Position numbers and translations under genes: made by a program. A DNA stretch of 64,000 bases from Lewinellaceae bacterium (GTDB lineage: Bacteria; Bacteroidota; Bacteroidia; Chitinophagales; Saprospiraceae), in the NCBI GenBank assembly GCA_020636435.1, contig JACJXX010000001.1, positions 3,241,001-3,305,000 of the forward strand, written 5' to 3'. Of this stretch, positions 26,832 to 35,318 are shown piece after piece; positions within the stretch are counted from its first letter, which is position 1, and every line of letters begins with the position of its first letter. The notes beneath the pieces were generated by a model, which was not told the DNA's origin, did no database searches, and worked only from the letters and a program-made list of their open reading frames with translations.

Positions 26832-27464
26832 ATGCAGCAAGGCCTAGTGAACATAGAAAGCAAAATCCAGTCCTTCTGGGAGTGGTTCATTGAAACCGAG
26901 GAGGCCATTCAGGAATACTTCTCCGAGGAGGAAATGGTCGACAAAGCGGCCCTTATAGAGTCGATCGACGAACGGGTTCTGGATTTCGGGCTGTTCTCCT
27001 GGGAGATCGGCCCGGGCGTGGGCCGCCCCTTTTACCTGACCATCTCTCCCAACGGAAACCGGGAGCGGCTCCGGATCAGCAAAATGATCATGGAATCCGC
27101 CCCGAATTTGCCGGACTGGGAGTTCCATTACGCCAAACCGCCCAAGGCCTGGGATCTTTCATTCATCCTGTTTGACGATTTCATGGTAGAACGCGAGGTG
27201 GACGCTTCGCCCTGGAGGTATGCCTTTCGAAATAAACAGGAGGGCCGGGTGGAGGTCATCCTCGAAGCCCAAAACACCAGCCACCTGGACCCCGACACCC
27301 GTTTGATAGCGGGCGAGCGGGCCATTGCCAACCTGCTGGGCGAGGAGGTAAAGATCAACCACGTCTACCGGGTTGAGGTGGTTGAAGCGTTGGACGAACA
27401 GGACCGGGCCGGAAGCGCTCCCATAACCGAATTGAGCCAGCACCTGGAAGCATTGGCGCTTTGA
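26832..27464 (+). CDS. Conserved hypothetical protein
   Basis: 210 residues, cytoplasmic, acidic. It begins QQGLVNIESKIQSFWEWFIE and contains FGLFSWEIGPGVGRPFYLTI and PDWEFHYAKPPKAWD, a Trp-rich pattern seen in an uncharacterised Bacteroidota family. There are no catalytic motifs, signal peptide or membrane segments. Start chosen at the ATG 30 bp after the promoter. Single gene. Confidence 0.7.
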   Translation: MQQGLVNIESKIQSFWEWFIETEEAIQEYFSEEEMVDKAALIESIDERVLDFGLFSWEIGPGVGRPFYLTISPNGNRERLRISKMIMESAPNLPDWEFHYAKPPKAWDLSFILFDDFMVEREVDASPWRYAFRNKQEGRVEVILEAQNTSHLDPDTRLIAGERAIANLLGEEVKINHVYRVEVVEALDEQDRAGSAPITELSQHLEALAL

Positions 27465-27579
27465 TGCTCTGAGGCTGATGTGGTGGGCAGGCAGAGGCCC
27501 AAAAGCGCGAAGAGGCACTGTACTTTTTTTGCCCCCAACACTCGTTAACTTGCTTTCGTCTTTATCCTAAACAAGACCA

Positions 27580-27981
27580 ATGAATAAACTTAAAAACAGC
27601 TTTATTGCCCTATTCCTCCTGCCGGGGCTTTTCCTTTCTTCCTGCAGCAAGGATAACGAAGGCCCGTTCGCCAATGAGGCCGGCATTCGCATCGAGAACC
27701 TCTCCGCCTATACTTTCGATGAGGTGCTGGTGGAAACGGGCGGCGGCGGCGAGCAGGAATACTTCGGCGTTGCTGCCGGCGGCGTCACCGAATACAAGCC
27801 TTTCGAGTATACTTACCGCTATGCCTTTATCCGGACTGTCATTGCGGGGGATACCCTCACCCTTCAGCCTGTCGACTACTTCGGGGAACAGCAGTTTGCC
27901 AGTGGGAAATTTACCTTCCGGATCGATATCGTGGGCGAGACAACGCCTTTGTACATGGTGTTTGAATTTAAGGAGGACTAA
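27580..27981 (+). CDS. Small lipoprotein of unknown function
   Basis: 133 residues with a lipoprotein signal peptide (FIALFLLPGLFLSSC, Cys22) and a single beta-rich domain: IRIENLSAYTFDEVLVETGG, EYFGVAAGGVTEYKPFEYTY, YRYAFIRTVIAGDTLTLQPV. Alternating strands suggest an immunoglobulin- or transthyretin-like fold. No homology to a named family is visible. It sits alone, between a hypothetical gene and a 570-bp non-coding region. Confidence 0.7.
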   Translation: MNKLKNSFIALFLLPGLFLSSCSKDNEGPFANEAGIRIENLSAYTFDEVLVETGGGGEQEYFGVAAGGVTEYKPFEYTYRYAFIRTVIAGDTLTLQPVDYFGEQQFASGKFTFRIDIVGETTPLYMVFEFKED

Positions 27982-28276
27982 ATTCTTGAAGGGGAAGGCC
28001 TCTGCGGGGAAAGGCATATAGGGGCACAAAGGCGCATAGAAAGGGGCAGCAGGAAGCATAGAGCCGACAAATTTATAACCGGGATCGCCATCAAACAACA
28101 GGGCCAGGAATACGCACACAAGCACAGAACAAGCAATTATAGCCCCCCTTTCCCTCTTTTTCCAATCAAATTATTTTTATATCTTGGAGAACATTATTCT
28201 GAATAATGGCTAAAAGGCAAATCCTCTCGCAACCAGGTTCCCCAAAAAAGAATTTATTTTCTAAAAAACTCTCATC
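27982..28276. other. Intergenic region without a gene
   Basis: About 295 bp, AT-richer towards its right end, holding no coding signal; it runs into palindromic element D. Confidence 0.4.
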
Positions 28277-28442
28277 CTAAGGGGTGAGGAAATAAATAAG
28301 CTACTCAAAATGACGAAGGTATTTTTTCTTTAGGTGAGGCGCATTTGACGCGCATAGTGGGGCTACGTAAGGAAAATGCAACGAAGCATAAAGGAAAAAG
28401 ACCAAGTCAGATGGGTAGGTTATTTGTTGCGTCACCCCTAAG
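28277..28442. repeat. Long palindromic element, copy D (166 bp, inverted orientation)
   Basis: The left arm from 28277 (ctaaggggtgaggaaataaa...) and right arm ending at 28442 (...tgttgcgtcacccctaag) are complementary with mismatches. The inner stem continues with ggtattttttcttta / taaaggaaaaagacc. The core cgcatagtggggctacgtaa followed by gcaacgaagc matches the cores of copies A, B and C on the opposite strand. Confidence 0.75.
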
Positions 28443-28555
28443 AACTTTCATCTGTGTAAATCGAAGAAACCTTGCGGCCTGCGCCCGTTGGCGCAGCCTG
28501 GCATGTTATTGCCATCACTCTATAGTGATTAATGAACATCCAAAACCAAGGTTTC

Positions 28556-29521
28556 ATGAAACACCTCCACACCCTGCTGTTCTTAACGTTGTTCGTCAAT
28601 TTTGCCTATGCCGGCCCCTCCTACCGTCTGGTGGAGTCGCCTGCCGTTGTTCCTTTGCAGGTCCGGAATAAGCTCATGCTGGTAGAAGGCAGGGTAAACG
28701 GCAAAAGCGGGTATTTTCTGTTTGATACCGGCGCCTCCGAACTGATCCTCAACCAGGCTTACTTTCCCCGCCATAAGCATTACAACCCGAAATCGCACTT
28801 TGCCAGCGCCAGCGGCCACATTGTGCTTCACGGCTATGCTTACATTTCCAGCTTTTCCTGGGGAAGCCTGCGGCGGGAAGAATTTTTCGCTCCCCGCATC
28901 GATTTGCTCGCGCTCGAATCTCAGTTGGGAGAACAGTTGCTTGGCATCATCGGCTATGATGTGCTGCAGCATGCCGACCTGGAGATAGATTACTACCAGG
29001 GCGCCATCACCCTGCTGCGGCCCGGCTCCGATTTGCCGGCCCTTGCTCTCCGCGCTGACCCGGATTATGCCTTCGATTTTCAGATGGACCGCCACCTGCC
29101 CGTGCTGAATGCCAGGCTGGGAGACGCGGAGGGCCTGCGAATGGCCATTGATTCCGGCTCTTCCGTCAACGTCTGCGCCAACCGCCTGAAGGGAAAGCTC
29201 AAAACAAAAGCCCTTAAAAAACGGACGGTCGGCCTGCAGGGAGCTGCGGGAATCCTCCAACAATCGCCCTACTTTATCATGGAGTCCCTGGAGGTGGAAA
29301 ACACCTATTCCATCGCCTACTGCCGGGTAGCCCTGGGCAACGTGGAGGCTTTCGATGATTACGGCTTCCACATTGATGGCCTGCTGGGCGTCAACTTCTT
29401 CCGGCTGGGGCGGGTGTACTTTAGTTACCAGGCCAAACGCATACTGGTCTGGCTGGAGGAAAATGATTATACCCTGCGGCATAGTTCCCTGAGGCCACTG
29501 GCGGGGCTGAGGGTGGACTGA
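28556..29521 (+). CDS. Secreted retropepsin-like aspartyl protease
   Basis: 321 residues from the ATG at 28556, where a signal peptide (MKHLHTLLFLTLFVNFAYAG) begins. It carries two aspartyl protease signatures, GYFLFDTGASELIL (Asp57) and RMAIDSGSSVNVCA (Asp199), so it has the two-lobed single-chain form of the gag-pro-like bacterial family. The IIGYDVLQHADLEIDYYQG and GLLGVNFFRLGRVYFSY blocks are the second halves of each lobe. Likely a periplasmic protease of unknown substrate. Palindromic element D lies just upstream. Confidence 0.82.
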   Translation: MKHLHTLLFLTLFVNFAYAGPSYRLVESPAVVPLQVRNKLMLVEGRVNGKSGYFLFDTGASELILNQAYFPRHKHYNPKSHFASASGHIVLHGYAYISSFSWGSLRREEFFAPRIDLLALESQLGEQLLGIIGYDVLQHADLEIDYYQGAITLLRPGSDLPALALRADPDYAFDFQMDRHLPVLNARLGDAEGLRMAIDSGSSVNVCANRLKGKLKTKALKKRTVGLQGAAGILQQSPYFIMESLEVENTYSIAYCRVALGNVEAFDDYGFHIDGLLGVNFFRLGRVYFSYQAKRILVWLEENDYTLRHSSLRPLAGLRVD

Positions 29522-29573
29522 TTAATGTTAACATGAGGTTTGATCTGGGCGCGTTGTTTTTCGTAGGGTTAAG

Positions 29574-29640
29574 CCAGGCTGAGGTTTAGGTTGAGGCGGA
29601 GGCGGAGGTTGAGGTTGAGGTTGAGGTTGAGGTTGAGGAT
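29574..29640. repeat. gaggtt hexamer tandem repeat
   Basis: About ten 6-bp units (gaggtt, with ggcgga variants) between the aspartyl protease and MscS genes. A degenerate form of the same unit occurs at 8196-8227. Confidence 0.8.
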
Positions 29641-29745
29641 TCCGAAAACATTACGGCATTAAACATAAGCGGAGGCTTTGATGGCTATGTGGCAAATAGT
29701 TGCGAAAAAGGCCATAACTTTGGGAGCTTAAAAAATCCCGCGCAC

Positions 29746-30570
29746 ATGAATACCGACAAGCTTGCCGAATACCTGAACCTCCTCTCCGAAATGGCCATCA
29801 CCTTCCTGCCCAAGCTGGCGCTGGCGCTGCTGCTGCTCTTTTTTGGGTTCAAGGTCGTCAACCGGCTCGCCCGCCTGGCGGGCCGGGCGATGGAACATGC
29901 GGGGTTGGGCGGCAACCTGCTGCCTTTTGTCCGGTCTCTGGTAAATGTTTCTCTCAAGATCCTGCTGATCTTCACCGTTGCCGGGGTAGTCGGCGTCGAC
30001 GTCACCTCTTTCGTCGCCGTGATGGCCGCCGCCGGCTTTGCCGTCGGGCTGGCCCTGCAGGGCAGCCTGAGCAATTTTGCCGCCGGCATCATCATCCTGC
30101 TCTTCCGCCCTTACAAAGTGGAGGACTGGATCGAAATAGACGGCAAGTTCGGCCGGGTGGAAGAGATACAAATCTTCAACACCATTATGGCAACTCCGGG
30201 GCGCAAAACCCTGATTATTCCCAATGGCCAGGTGGTTGACAATATCGTGACCAACTATTCTAAAAAGGGCTACATCCGCATGGAGTTGAATGTGACCATG
30301 CCCTACAGCGAGAGCTTCCCCCGGGTGCGGGAGATCATCCTGGAGGAATTGAAGGCCATCCCCAAAGTGCTCAACGAACCGGAGCCGGAGGTGGGTATCG
30401 AAGCCTACGACAGCCACAATGTGCTGCTGGCCGTGCGCCCCTACGTCATCCCCGACGATTACTGGGAGGTGACTTTCGAGGCCTACGAGCGCATCAAGGC
30501 GGCTTTCAACCGGAAAGGCATCAAAGTGGCTTACTCCGAAGGCGTGGAGATGGGGACGATTGGGGAGTGA
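29746..30570 (+). CDS. MscS-family mechanosensitive channel
   Basis: 274 residues from ATG 29746 (MNTDKLAEYLNLLSEMAITF). It has three membrane segments (about 15-38, 58-80 and 85-110); the third, pore-lining helix is VTSFVAVMAAAGFAVGLALQ followed by GSLSNFAAGIIILLFRPY, the hallmark Ala/Gly-packed MscS pore helix. A cytoplasmic beta domain (VEDWIEIDGKFGRVEEIQIF, TLIIPNGQVVDNIVTNYSKK) and alpha/beta C-terminus follow. It should gate on membrane tension during hypo-osmotic shock. Length is close to E. coli MscS (286). Single gene. Confidence 0.92.
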   Translation: MNTDKLAEYLNLLSEMAITFLPKLALALLLLFFGFKVVNRLARLAGRAMEHAGLGGNLLPFVRSLVNVSLKILLIFTVAGVVGVDVTSFVAVMAAAGFAVGLALQGSLSNFAAGIIILLFRPYKVEDWIEIDGKFGRVEEIQIFNTIMATPGRKTLIIPNGQVVDNIVTNYSKKGYIRMELNVTMPYSESFPRVREIILEELKAIPKVLNEPEPEVGIEAYDSHNVLLAVRPYVIPDDYWEVTFEAYERIKAAFNRKGIKVAYSEGVEMGTIGE

Positions 30571-30597
30571 GGGGGAGGATGGTTAAATGGCTCGGGG

Positions 30598-30750
30598 GTG
30601 GGTTAAATCCGTTGAAATTGCAGCGCATATGGAGAGCGGACCTCCAGGTCCGCTGGATGGATCAACGGATTTAACCCACTACCAATGGCTTTATTGTTGA
30701 GGGCACTCCGTCTCCGTCGGCAATAGCCCGGCTATTTCGGAGTGCCCTCA
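30598..30750. repeat. Two adjacent long inverted repeats
   Basis: The perfect 18-bp arms gtgggttaaatccgttga (30598-30615) and their complement (30662-30679) enclose a second perfect hairpin, agcggacct-cc-aggtccgct. A further perfect 13-bp pair, tgagggcactccg (30698-30710) and cggagtgccctca (30738-30750), follows. They lie just after the MscS stop. Confidence 0.8.
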
Positions 30751-30950
30751 TTGTTATATTGTTGCCGCAGAGCCCCGTCCACCACCCACCGCCAAGCTAC
30801 ATGGATATCCCAAGGCGTGCCTGTGAAGCTAAAGACCTTTCGCAGTGAGGCAAAAAAGTGCCTGACAGTGCAACCATGAGATATTGCCGCCGTATAATGG
30901 TGAACCAATGCCCGACTTCTGCGAAGTCCGGGCTCTTCCGGGCAAAACCC
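30751..30950. other. Intergenic region without a gene
   Basis: Open frames exist on the minus strand but run into the tandem repeat and have no domain-like sequence; I see no gene. Confidence 0.4.
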
Positions 30951-31031
30951 CATGAACCCATGAACCAATGAACCAATGAACCAATGAACCAGTGAACCAG
31001 TGAACCAATAAACCAATAAACCAATGAAACC
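30951..31031. repeat. aaccaatg octamer tandem repeat
   Basis: About ten 8-bp units (ccaatgaa, with ccagtgaa and ccaataaa variants) end 25 bp before the stop codon of the CvpA gene. Translated on the minus strand it gives periodic WFIGSLVH, which is not a real protein. Confidence 0.85.
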
Positions 31032-31055
31032 ATAAAGAAGCGCTGCTTCTTCACC

Positions 31056-31655
31056 TTATCTCCTTTCTCTGTCCTGATCATTTTCCGGAATATCATAGAA
31101 TTCCGGATCGGATTCCCGGCGTTCTACGCTCATTTTTTCGAGATCATCCATAAATTCGATGGAGTGGTCCCAGAAATCTTCGAAGATGGGTTTGGCCTTG
31201 GCGCTCAAGGCCCAGACTTTCTGAGGGTATTTTTCGAGGTAAGAATAAGTAACGGATTCCTCCTTGGTGGATTCGCCGACCAGGTGAGACTTATCGCCGA
31301 ACCAGAGGATCATGCTGAATACCAGTACGATCAGGGCGGAGACAAAAAAACCGCCAATGATCTGGTTGATGAAGTTGATGTTAGCGGACTGCAGAACGCC
31401 CTCCAGAGAGCTGGCGAGGAACCGGATGATAAACATGGTGCCCACAAAGGTGAGCAGGAAGCCGGCGATGAACATCAGCGGGTTTTCACTGAACAGGCTT
31501 TCCAATGTGCCGGTGACAGTCGGGCCAAAGCGGAACGCCATCATCAGGCCGAAGACTACGGATAGAATGGTGAAGATGGTCTTGATGATCCCGCGTGAAA
31601 AACCCAGGTAAAAACCCCAGGCCGCCAGTACTACGAATATTAAATCTATTGCCAT
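31056..31655 (-). CDS. CvpA family membrane protein
   Basis: 199 residues with four predicted membrane segments (about 2-20, 28-48, 62-85 and 100-120) in the CvpA arrangement. The diagnostic N-terminus is AIDLIFVVLAAWGFYLGFSR and GIIKTIFTILSVVFGLMMAF, followed by a conserved SSLEGVLQSANINFINQIIG block. The C-terminal 70 residues are charged and soluble. Family members are linked to colicin V production and envelope stress, but the molecular role is not settled. Single gene; no purF neighbour as in enterobacteria. Confidence 0.85.
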   Translation of the reverse strand: MAIDLIFVVLAAWGFYLGFSRGIIKTIFTILSVVFGLMMAFRFGPTVTGTLESLFSENPLMFIAGFLLTFVGTMFIIRFLASSLEGVLQSANINFINQIIGGFFVSALIVLVFSMILWFGDKSHLVGESTKEESVTYSYLEKYPQKVWALSAKAKPIFEDFWDHSIEFMDDLEKMSVERRESDPEFYDIPENDQDRERR

Positions 31656-31830
31656 AATGAGTTCAAAAGTAAGGGTTTAACCGCTAATAGGACGAATAAA
31701 ATAGACCATTGGCCGCATTAATTGGATCAAAATGCCCGCATTTTGCCCGGAAATTGCTCCATATTACTAAAACAAACGGGCAGCCTGTAAGATTTCTCAA
31801 ATCTCTATGATCTGGAAAATCTCTGAAAAG

Positions 31831-31862
31831 TTTAAATCTTTCCCCCCAAGGGGCTAACTTTG
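31831..31862 (+). promoter_or_regulatory. Putative promoter
   Basis: TTTA at 31831-31834, 20 bp spacing, then TAACTTTG at 31855-31862, a full match to TAnnTTTG. Transcription would start within about 12 bp of the ATG at 31881, so the leader is very short and the in-frame upstream start at 31860 is excluded. Confidence 0.5.
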
Positions 31863-31880
31863 TATAAAAATTTCAATCAA

Positions 31881-32351
31881 ATGAAAGTTGCATTATCATT
31901 AATCCTGGGAACTACGCTCTTTGCTTCTACACTGCTGGCTCAATCTCAAGAAATGCCGGTGGTTTTTAAGCTGGGCGACAATGAACAGGGCTACGAAGCC
32001 CTCAAACAAGCTAACAGCCAAACCTTGCTGGAAGTAAGCAATTACGACACGCAGAAAGCCTTCGACACCTGGATGGGCATGATGCGGGAAATGGAGGACT
32101 ACTCCAAAAAAATCCGTTTCGACATCAAGGGAATCAAAGTTTGGCTGCACGTTTTCTGGAACGAAGACGGCTCCATCAGCCACATCGGCTACCTGCTCCG
32201 TCCCGATTCCCGCAACATCGACGCGCTGGAACTGGCCGCCTTCTTCAAGACCTTCATGGGGCGCTACAAGCTGCCCGTCAGCAGCAGCAAGAAGTTTAGC
32301 CACTATACCGGCGCGAATTTCCCCATCTACAGTGAAAAGGTGAATAATTAG
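31881..32351 (+). CDS. Secreted protein of unknown function
   Basis: 156 residues with signal peptide MKVALSLILGTTLFASTLLA. The mature part begins QSQEMPVVFKLGDNEQGYEA and contains WLHVFWNEDGSISHIGYLLR and YKLPVSSSKKFSHYTGANFP, which resembles TonB-C-terminal-like or periplasmic signalling folds but without a clear motif. The gene has its own promoter and terminator, so it is a single-gene unit. The start at 31881 fits both signal peptide and promoter. No function assigned. Confidence 0.75.
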   Translation: MKVALSLILGTTLFASTLLAQSQEMPVVFKLGDNEQGYEALKQANSQTLLEVSNYDTQKAFDTWMGMMREMEDYSKKIRFDIKGIKVWLHVFWNEDGSISHIGYLLRPDSRNIDALELAAFFKTFMGRYKLPVSSSKKFSHYTGANFPIYSEKVNN

Positions 32352-32377
32352 GGTATACGCCAGTTTCGGCGAATAAT

Positions 32378-32434
32378 TAACCCCTTCCCCTGGACTGCTC
32401 CATCGAAGCGGCCGGAGGGAGGGGTTATTTTTTT
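32378..32434 (+). terminator. Rho-independent terminator
   Basis: taaccccttccc pairs with gggaggggtta (32417-32427), followed by seven Ts. Terminates the secreted-protein gene ending at 32351. Confidence 0.85.
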
Positions 32435-32448
32435 AAACGGCCGCTAAA

Positions 32449-32479
32449 TTTGCAAAGCCCTTCCGGCCGCGTATATTTG
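32449..32479 (+). promoter_or_regulatory. serA promoter, near-perfect Bacteroidota consensus
   Basis: TTTG (32449-32452), exactly 19 bp, then TATATTTG (32472-32479). This equals the TTTG-N19-TAnnTTTG pattern of the primary sigma factor in Bacteroidota. Confidence 0.75.
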
Positions 32480-32492
32480 CACCTCGTAGGGA

Positions 32493-32549
32493 TTAGAAAA
32501 CAACCTTTCCAACTCTCACTGCCCGCCGGCAGCGCGGGTTGTTTTCTAA
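32493..32549 (+). promoter_or_regulatory. serA leader hairpin
   Basis: The perfect 13-bp stem ttagaaaacaacc / ggttgttttctaa encloses an inner GC-rich hairpin (cccgc-cggca-gcgggg-like). It lies within the untranslated leader, between the promoter and the ATG at 32581. It could be an attenuator or RNA-binding site; there is no long T-tract, so simple termination is unlikely. Confidence 0.6.
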
Positions 32550-32580
32550 AAATTGCTTCACGCACAAAACACTGGGTTCG

Positions 32581-33546
32581 ATGATAAAAATATTAGCCAA
32601 CGACGGCATTGACGCCGACGGTCAAATGTTATTGGAAGAGGCTGGTTATCAGGTAGATACAGAAAAAATAACACAGGAAGCCCTGCCCGGGGTGCTGCCG
32701 GAGTACGATGTAGTCATCGTGCGCTCGGCCACCAAAATCCGCAAGGAACTGATCGACCAATGCCCCAACCTGAAAATCATCGCCCGCGGGGGCGTGGGCC
32801 TGGACAACATCGACGTGGAATACGCCGAAAGCAAAGGCATCACGGTGATGAGCACGCCCGCAGCATCCTCCCAGTCGGTGGCCGAGCTGGTTTTTGCCCA
32901 CCTGTTCTCCCTCTGCCGCTTCCTGCAGCAATCGCATCGCGATATGCCGGTGAAAGGCAACACCGAGTTCAAGCAGTTGAAGAAAATTTACTCGGATGGG
33001 ATACAGCTCCGCGGCCGCACGCTGGGCATCATCGGCTTCGGCCGCATCGGCCAGGAAGTAGCCCGCATCGGCCTGGCCCTGGGCATGAAAGTAATGCCGG
33101 TCGACCTGGTGGTCAATGAAGCGGATATCGACATCAATGTTTTTATGAGCGATAACGTCCGATTGGAAGTGACCCTGGACACTTACGAATGGGACGAGGT
33201 CATCCGCAACAGCGACTTCCTTACCCTGCACGTGCCCTTCAGCGGCGGCTCCGCCCTCATTGGGCAGAAAGAGATCGGGATGATGAAAAAAGGCGCCATC
33301 ATCGTCAACACCTCCCGCGGCGGCGCCGTAGACGAAGACGCCCTGCTGGAAGCCCTCAACAGCGGCAAGCTGCGGGGCGCTGCCCTGGACGTGTTCGAGA
33401 ACGAACCCACGCCTAAGAAAGCGCTGCTGGAGCACCCCCTGATATCCTGCAGCCCCCATATTGGGGCCGCTACCGCCGAAGCGCAGGCCAATATCGGCCT
33501 GGAACTGGCGGATAGGATACTGGCGTTTTTTGGGGATGATAAGTGA
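32581..33546 (+). CDS. serA: D-3-phosphoglycerate dehydrogenase
   Basis: First committed enzyme of serine synthesis, oxidising 3-phosphoglycerate with NAD. 321 residues from ATG 32581; this is the short type without a C-terminal ACT domain. The D-isomer hydroxyacid dehydrogenase fold is marked by IIARGGVGLDNIDV, the Rossmann motif LGIIGFGRIGQEVARIGLAL, LTLHVPFSGGSALIG, NTSRGGAVDEDALLEAL with the catalytic Arg, DVFENEPTP with the Glu, and the His in CSPHIGAATAEAQ. A preceding in-frame ATG at 32539 lies inside the leader hairpin and is not used. It has its own promoter. Identity could in principle be a related 2-hydroxyacid dehydrogenase, but length and motifs favour SerA. Confidence 0.85.
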   Translation: MIKILANDGIDADGQMLLEEAGYQVDTEKITQEALPGVLPEYDVVIVRSATKIRKELIDQCPNLKIIARGGVGLDNIDVEYAESKGITVMSTPAASSQSVAELVFAHLFSLCRFLQQSHRDMPVKGNTEFKQLKKIYSDGIQLRGRTLGIIGFGRIGQEVARIGLALGMKVMPVDLVVNEADIDINVFMSDNVRLEVTLDTYEWDEVIRNSDFLTLHVPFSGGSALIGQKEIGMMKKGAIIVNTSRGGAVDEDALLEALNSGKLRGAALDVFENEPTPKKALLEHPLISCSPHIGAATAEAQANIGLELADRILAFFGDDK

Positions 33547-33578
33547 TAAAACAGGTTGTATTGTTATGGCTATCCTTC

Positions 33579-34490
33579 CTACTTCCTCATCATTTCATAC
33601 AACATCCCCTCCTTCATCGCATAAGCCGAAACGGTGATCTGCCGGATGCCCGCCATTTTCAGCACCACTTCAATCAGGATCAGGGCCACGACGATCATAT
33701 CCACCCGGTCGAGGGGCATGCCTGGCAGGTTGCGGCGCTGGTGTTCATCCATTTTTACCAACTGCTCGTAGAAGGGCAGGAATTTTTCAGCAGATATAGT
33801 GGCGTTGAGCGGATGGGCTTTTTCTTCTCCCAGGAAAAATTCCATAACGTCGAAGGTGCCGGAGGCGCCGACCAGCCGTTGGGTGGGAAAGCGGCCGAGG
33901 GCGTCCAGCAGCGGGGCTAGTTGTTGTTGGAGGAAGAGGTGAATCGCGTCCACCTCTTGTGGCAGGATGGGCTCGTGCCGGTGGAAATTTTTGTACAATA
34001 CGGCCACGCCCGCCGGAAAGCTCTGCGCCCACAACACGCCGGTGTAGTCGGCGATGATGAACTCCACACTGCCCCCGCCGATATCCATGATTAGCATACG
34101 CTCTTCGGTGGGCGGCACGGCCATGATCACCCCCTTATAGATGAGCTCCGCTTCCCGGTCGCCGCTGATGAGCCGGATTTCGATGCCGGTGCTTTCCTGT
34201 ACTTCCCGGATAAAGGCCGGTCCGTTGCTGGCCGTACGCAGGGCGGCGGTGCCGAATACGCGCACCTGCTCCACCGGAACGGCGTGGGCGGCGAGAATCC
34301 GCCGGAAGCGCTGTAGGGTTTCCAGGCCCCGGCGATAAGGCTGCTCCCCAATGGCGTCGATCCCCTCCTCCGCCAGTTTGACGAAACGGCGCTCCCGAAA
34401 GACCTCTTTGATCTTGCCGGATGGGCCTTCCTCTGCAATGAGCAGGTGGAAGGTGTTGGTGCCCAGGTCGATGACTGCGTATCGGCTCAT
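33579..34490 (-). CDS. Ppx/GppA phosphatase family protein
   Basis: 303 residues of the sugar kinase/Hsp70/actin-fold exopolyphosphatase family. The phosphate-binding loop is YAVIDLGTNTFHLLI, the second nucleotide-binding block RMLIMDIGGGSVEF, with FGTAALRTASNGPAFIREV and LISGDREAELIYKGV in between and LVGASGTFDVMEF near the C-terminus. It may cleave polyphosphate or pppGpp; at about 300 residues it lacks the extra C-terminal HD-like domains of E. coli Ppx (about 510) and resembles the short Bacteroidota form. Converges with serA, 33 bp apart. Confidence 0.87.
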   Translation of the reverse strand: MSRYAVIDLGTNTFHLLIAEEGPSGKIKEVFRERRFVKLAEEGIDAIGEQPYRRGLETLQRFRRILAAHAVPVEQVRVFGTAALRTASNGPAFIREVQESTGIEIRLISGDREAELIYKGVIMAVPPTEERMLIMDIGGGSVEFIIADYTGVLWAQSFPAGVAVLYKNFHRHEPILPQEVDAIHLFLQQQLAPLLDALGRFPTQRLVGASGTFDVMEFFLGEEKAHPLNATISAEKFLPFYEQLVKMDEHQRRNLPGMPLDRVDMIVVALILIEVVLKMAGIRQITVSAYAMKEGMLYEMMRK

Positions 34491-34710
34491 GTAGTTGATT
34501 GTTATTAGTTATTGGGTTATTGCACAATGCAGCAGAGGCTGTGAGAAAAGCATGGAAACCAGCCCTAAATGAGGGTTTAGGCTTGTTGTTGGTTGTTGGC
34601 AGGCTGTTATTCGTTCGGCAGCCAGGCCCCTGCCGACAACTGGCAACAATCAACGGCCAACAGGAAGTTTCGCAGCAAAACTCTTGGTTCAACCGGCCCG
34701 CAGAAGCGCC

Positions 34711-35211
34711 TCACTGCCCCGCCGCCGGCTTAGTCCCCGCGCTCATCACCTGGTTGAAGAACTGCACGCCGGCCGGCATCATAGCGTTGGCGTATGCCTT
34801 TTTGCCATCCTCATAGAAAAGGAAAAAAGCGCAACCCTGGCTGAAATACAGGTCGGCTTCCAGCCGGTTCTCGCCCTGCACCTGAAAAAAGACGCGGCCG
34901 ATGGGCTGGCAGGCAGGAGGAATAACCGGCGCCTCCTCGGAAATATAGCGGATGGCGCCCCGAATGTCCACCTGCTTGTTTTGGCTTACGCTGAAATCCT
35001 TATAATAGAAGACGTAGTCGATATAGTCACACTGCGCCCACAGCATTTGCAGGGTGTCCAAAGGTATGCTCGGATAGAGCTGTTCTCCGGCCGGCTGCTG
35101 CGAGGAAGCCGGCTCCTTGTTTTGTTGCTGATCGCCGCCCTGTTCCTTTTGGCCAGGCTGGCAACTGAATAAAATGGCTAAAATGCCTACTAACACTACG
35201 AAACGATTCAT
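34711..35211 (-). CDS. Lipoprotein of unknown function
   Basis: 166 residues; lipobox in VGILAILFSC (Cys17), then a Gln/Glu/Pro-rich linker (QPGQKEQGGDQQQNKEPASS) and a beta-rich domain (CDYIDYVFYYKDFSVSQN, IGRVFFQVQGENRLEADLYF, FFLFYEDGKKAYANAM). Two cysteines in the mature domain (in QCDY and PACQP) and one in GCAFF could form disulfides. Probably periplasmic. No known family recognised. A tandem repeat separates it from the T9SS gene upstream. Confidence 0.72.
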   Translation of the reverse strand: MNRFVVLVGILAILFSCQPGQKEQGGDQQQNKEPASSQQPAGEQLYPSIPLDTLQMLWAQCDYIDYVFYYKDFSVSQNKQVDIRGAIRYISEEAPVIPPACQPIGRVFFQVQGENRLEADLYFSQGCAFFLFYEDGKKAYANAMMPAGVQFFNQVMSAGTKPAAGQ

Positions 35212-35231
35212 GCCGTCCTTTTTGAGGGAAA

Positions 35232-35306
35232 GATAGGGAATTGGTTGATTAGTTGATTGGATGATTGGTTGATTGGCTTTTATTTAATCACCTATCAACT
35301 CAATCA
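35232..35306. repeat. ttgattgg tandem repeat with inverted partner
   Basis: About five units of 8-10 bp (ttgattgg, ttgattag) followed by inverted aatcaacc/tatcaact units. It lies between the T9SS gene stop and the lipoprotein start. Confidence 0.7.
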
Positions 35307-35318
35307 ACCTATAAGCCC

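Noticed and set aside
30732..31096. Minus-strand frames with WFIGSLVHWFIGSLVH repeats, superficially a membrane protein.
   Set aside because: Direct translation of the 8-bp tandem repeat; both overlapping frames give the same type of sequence and no real start exists.
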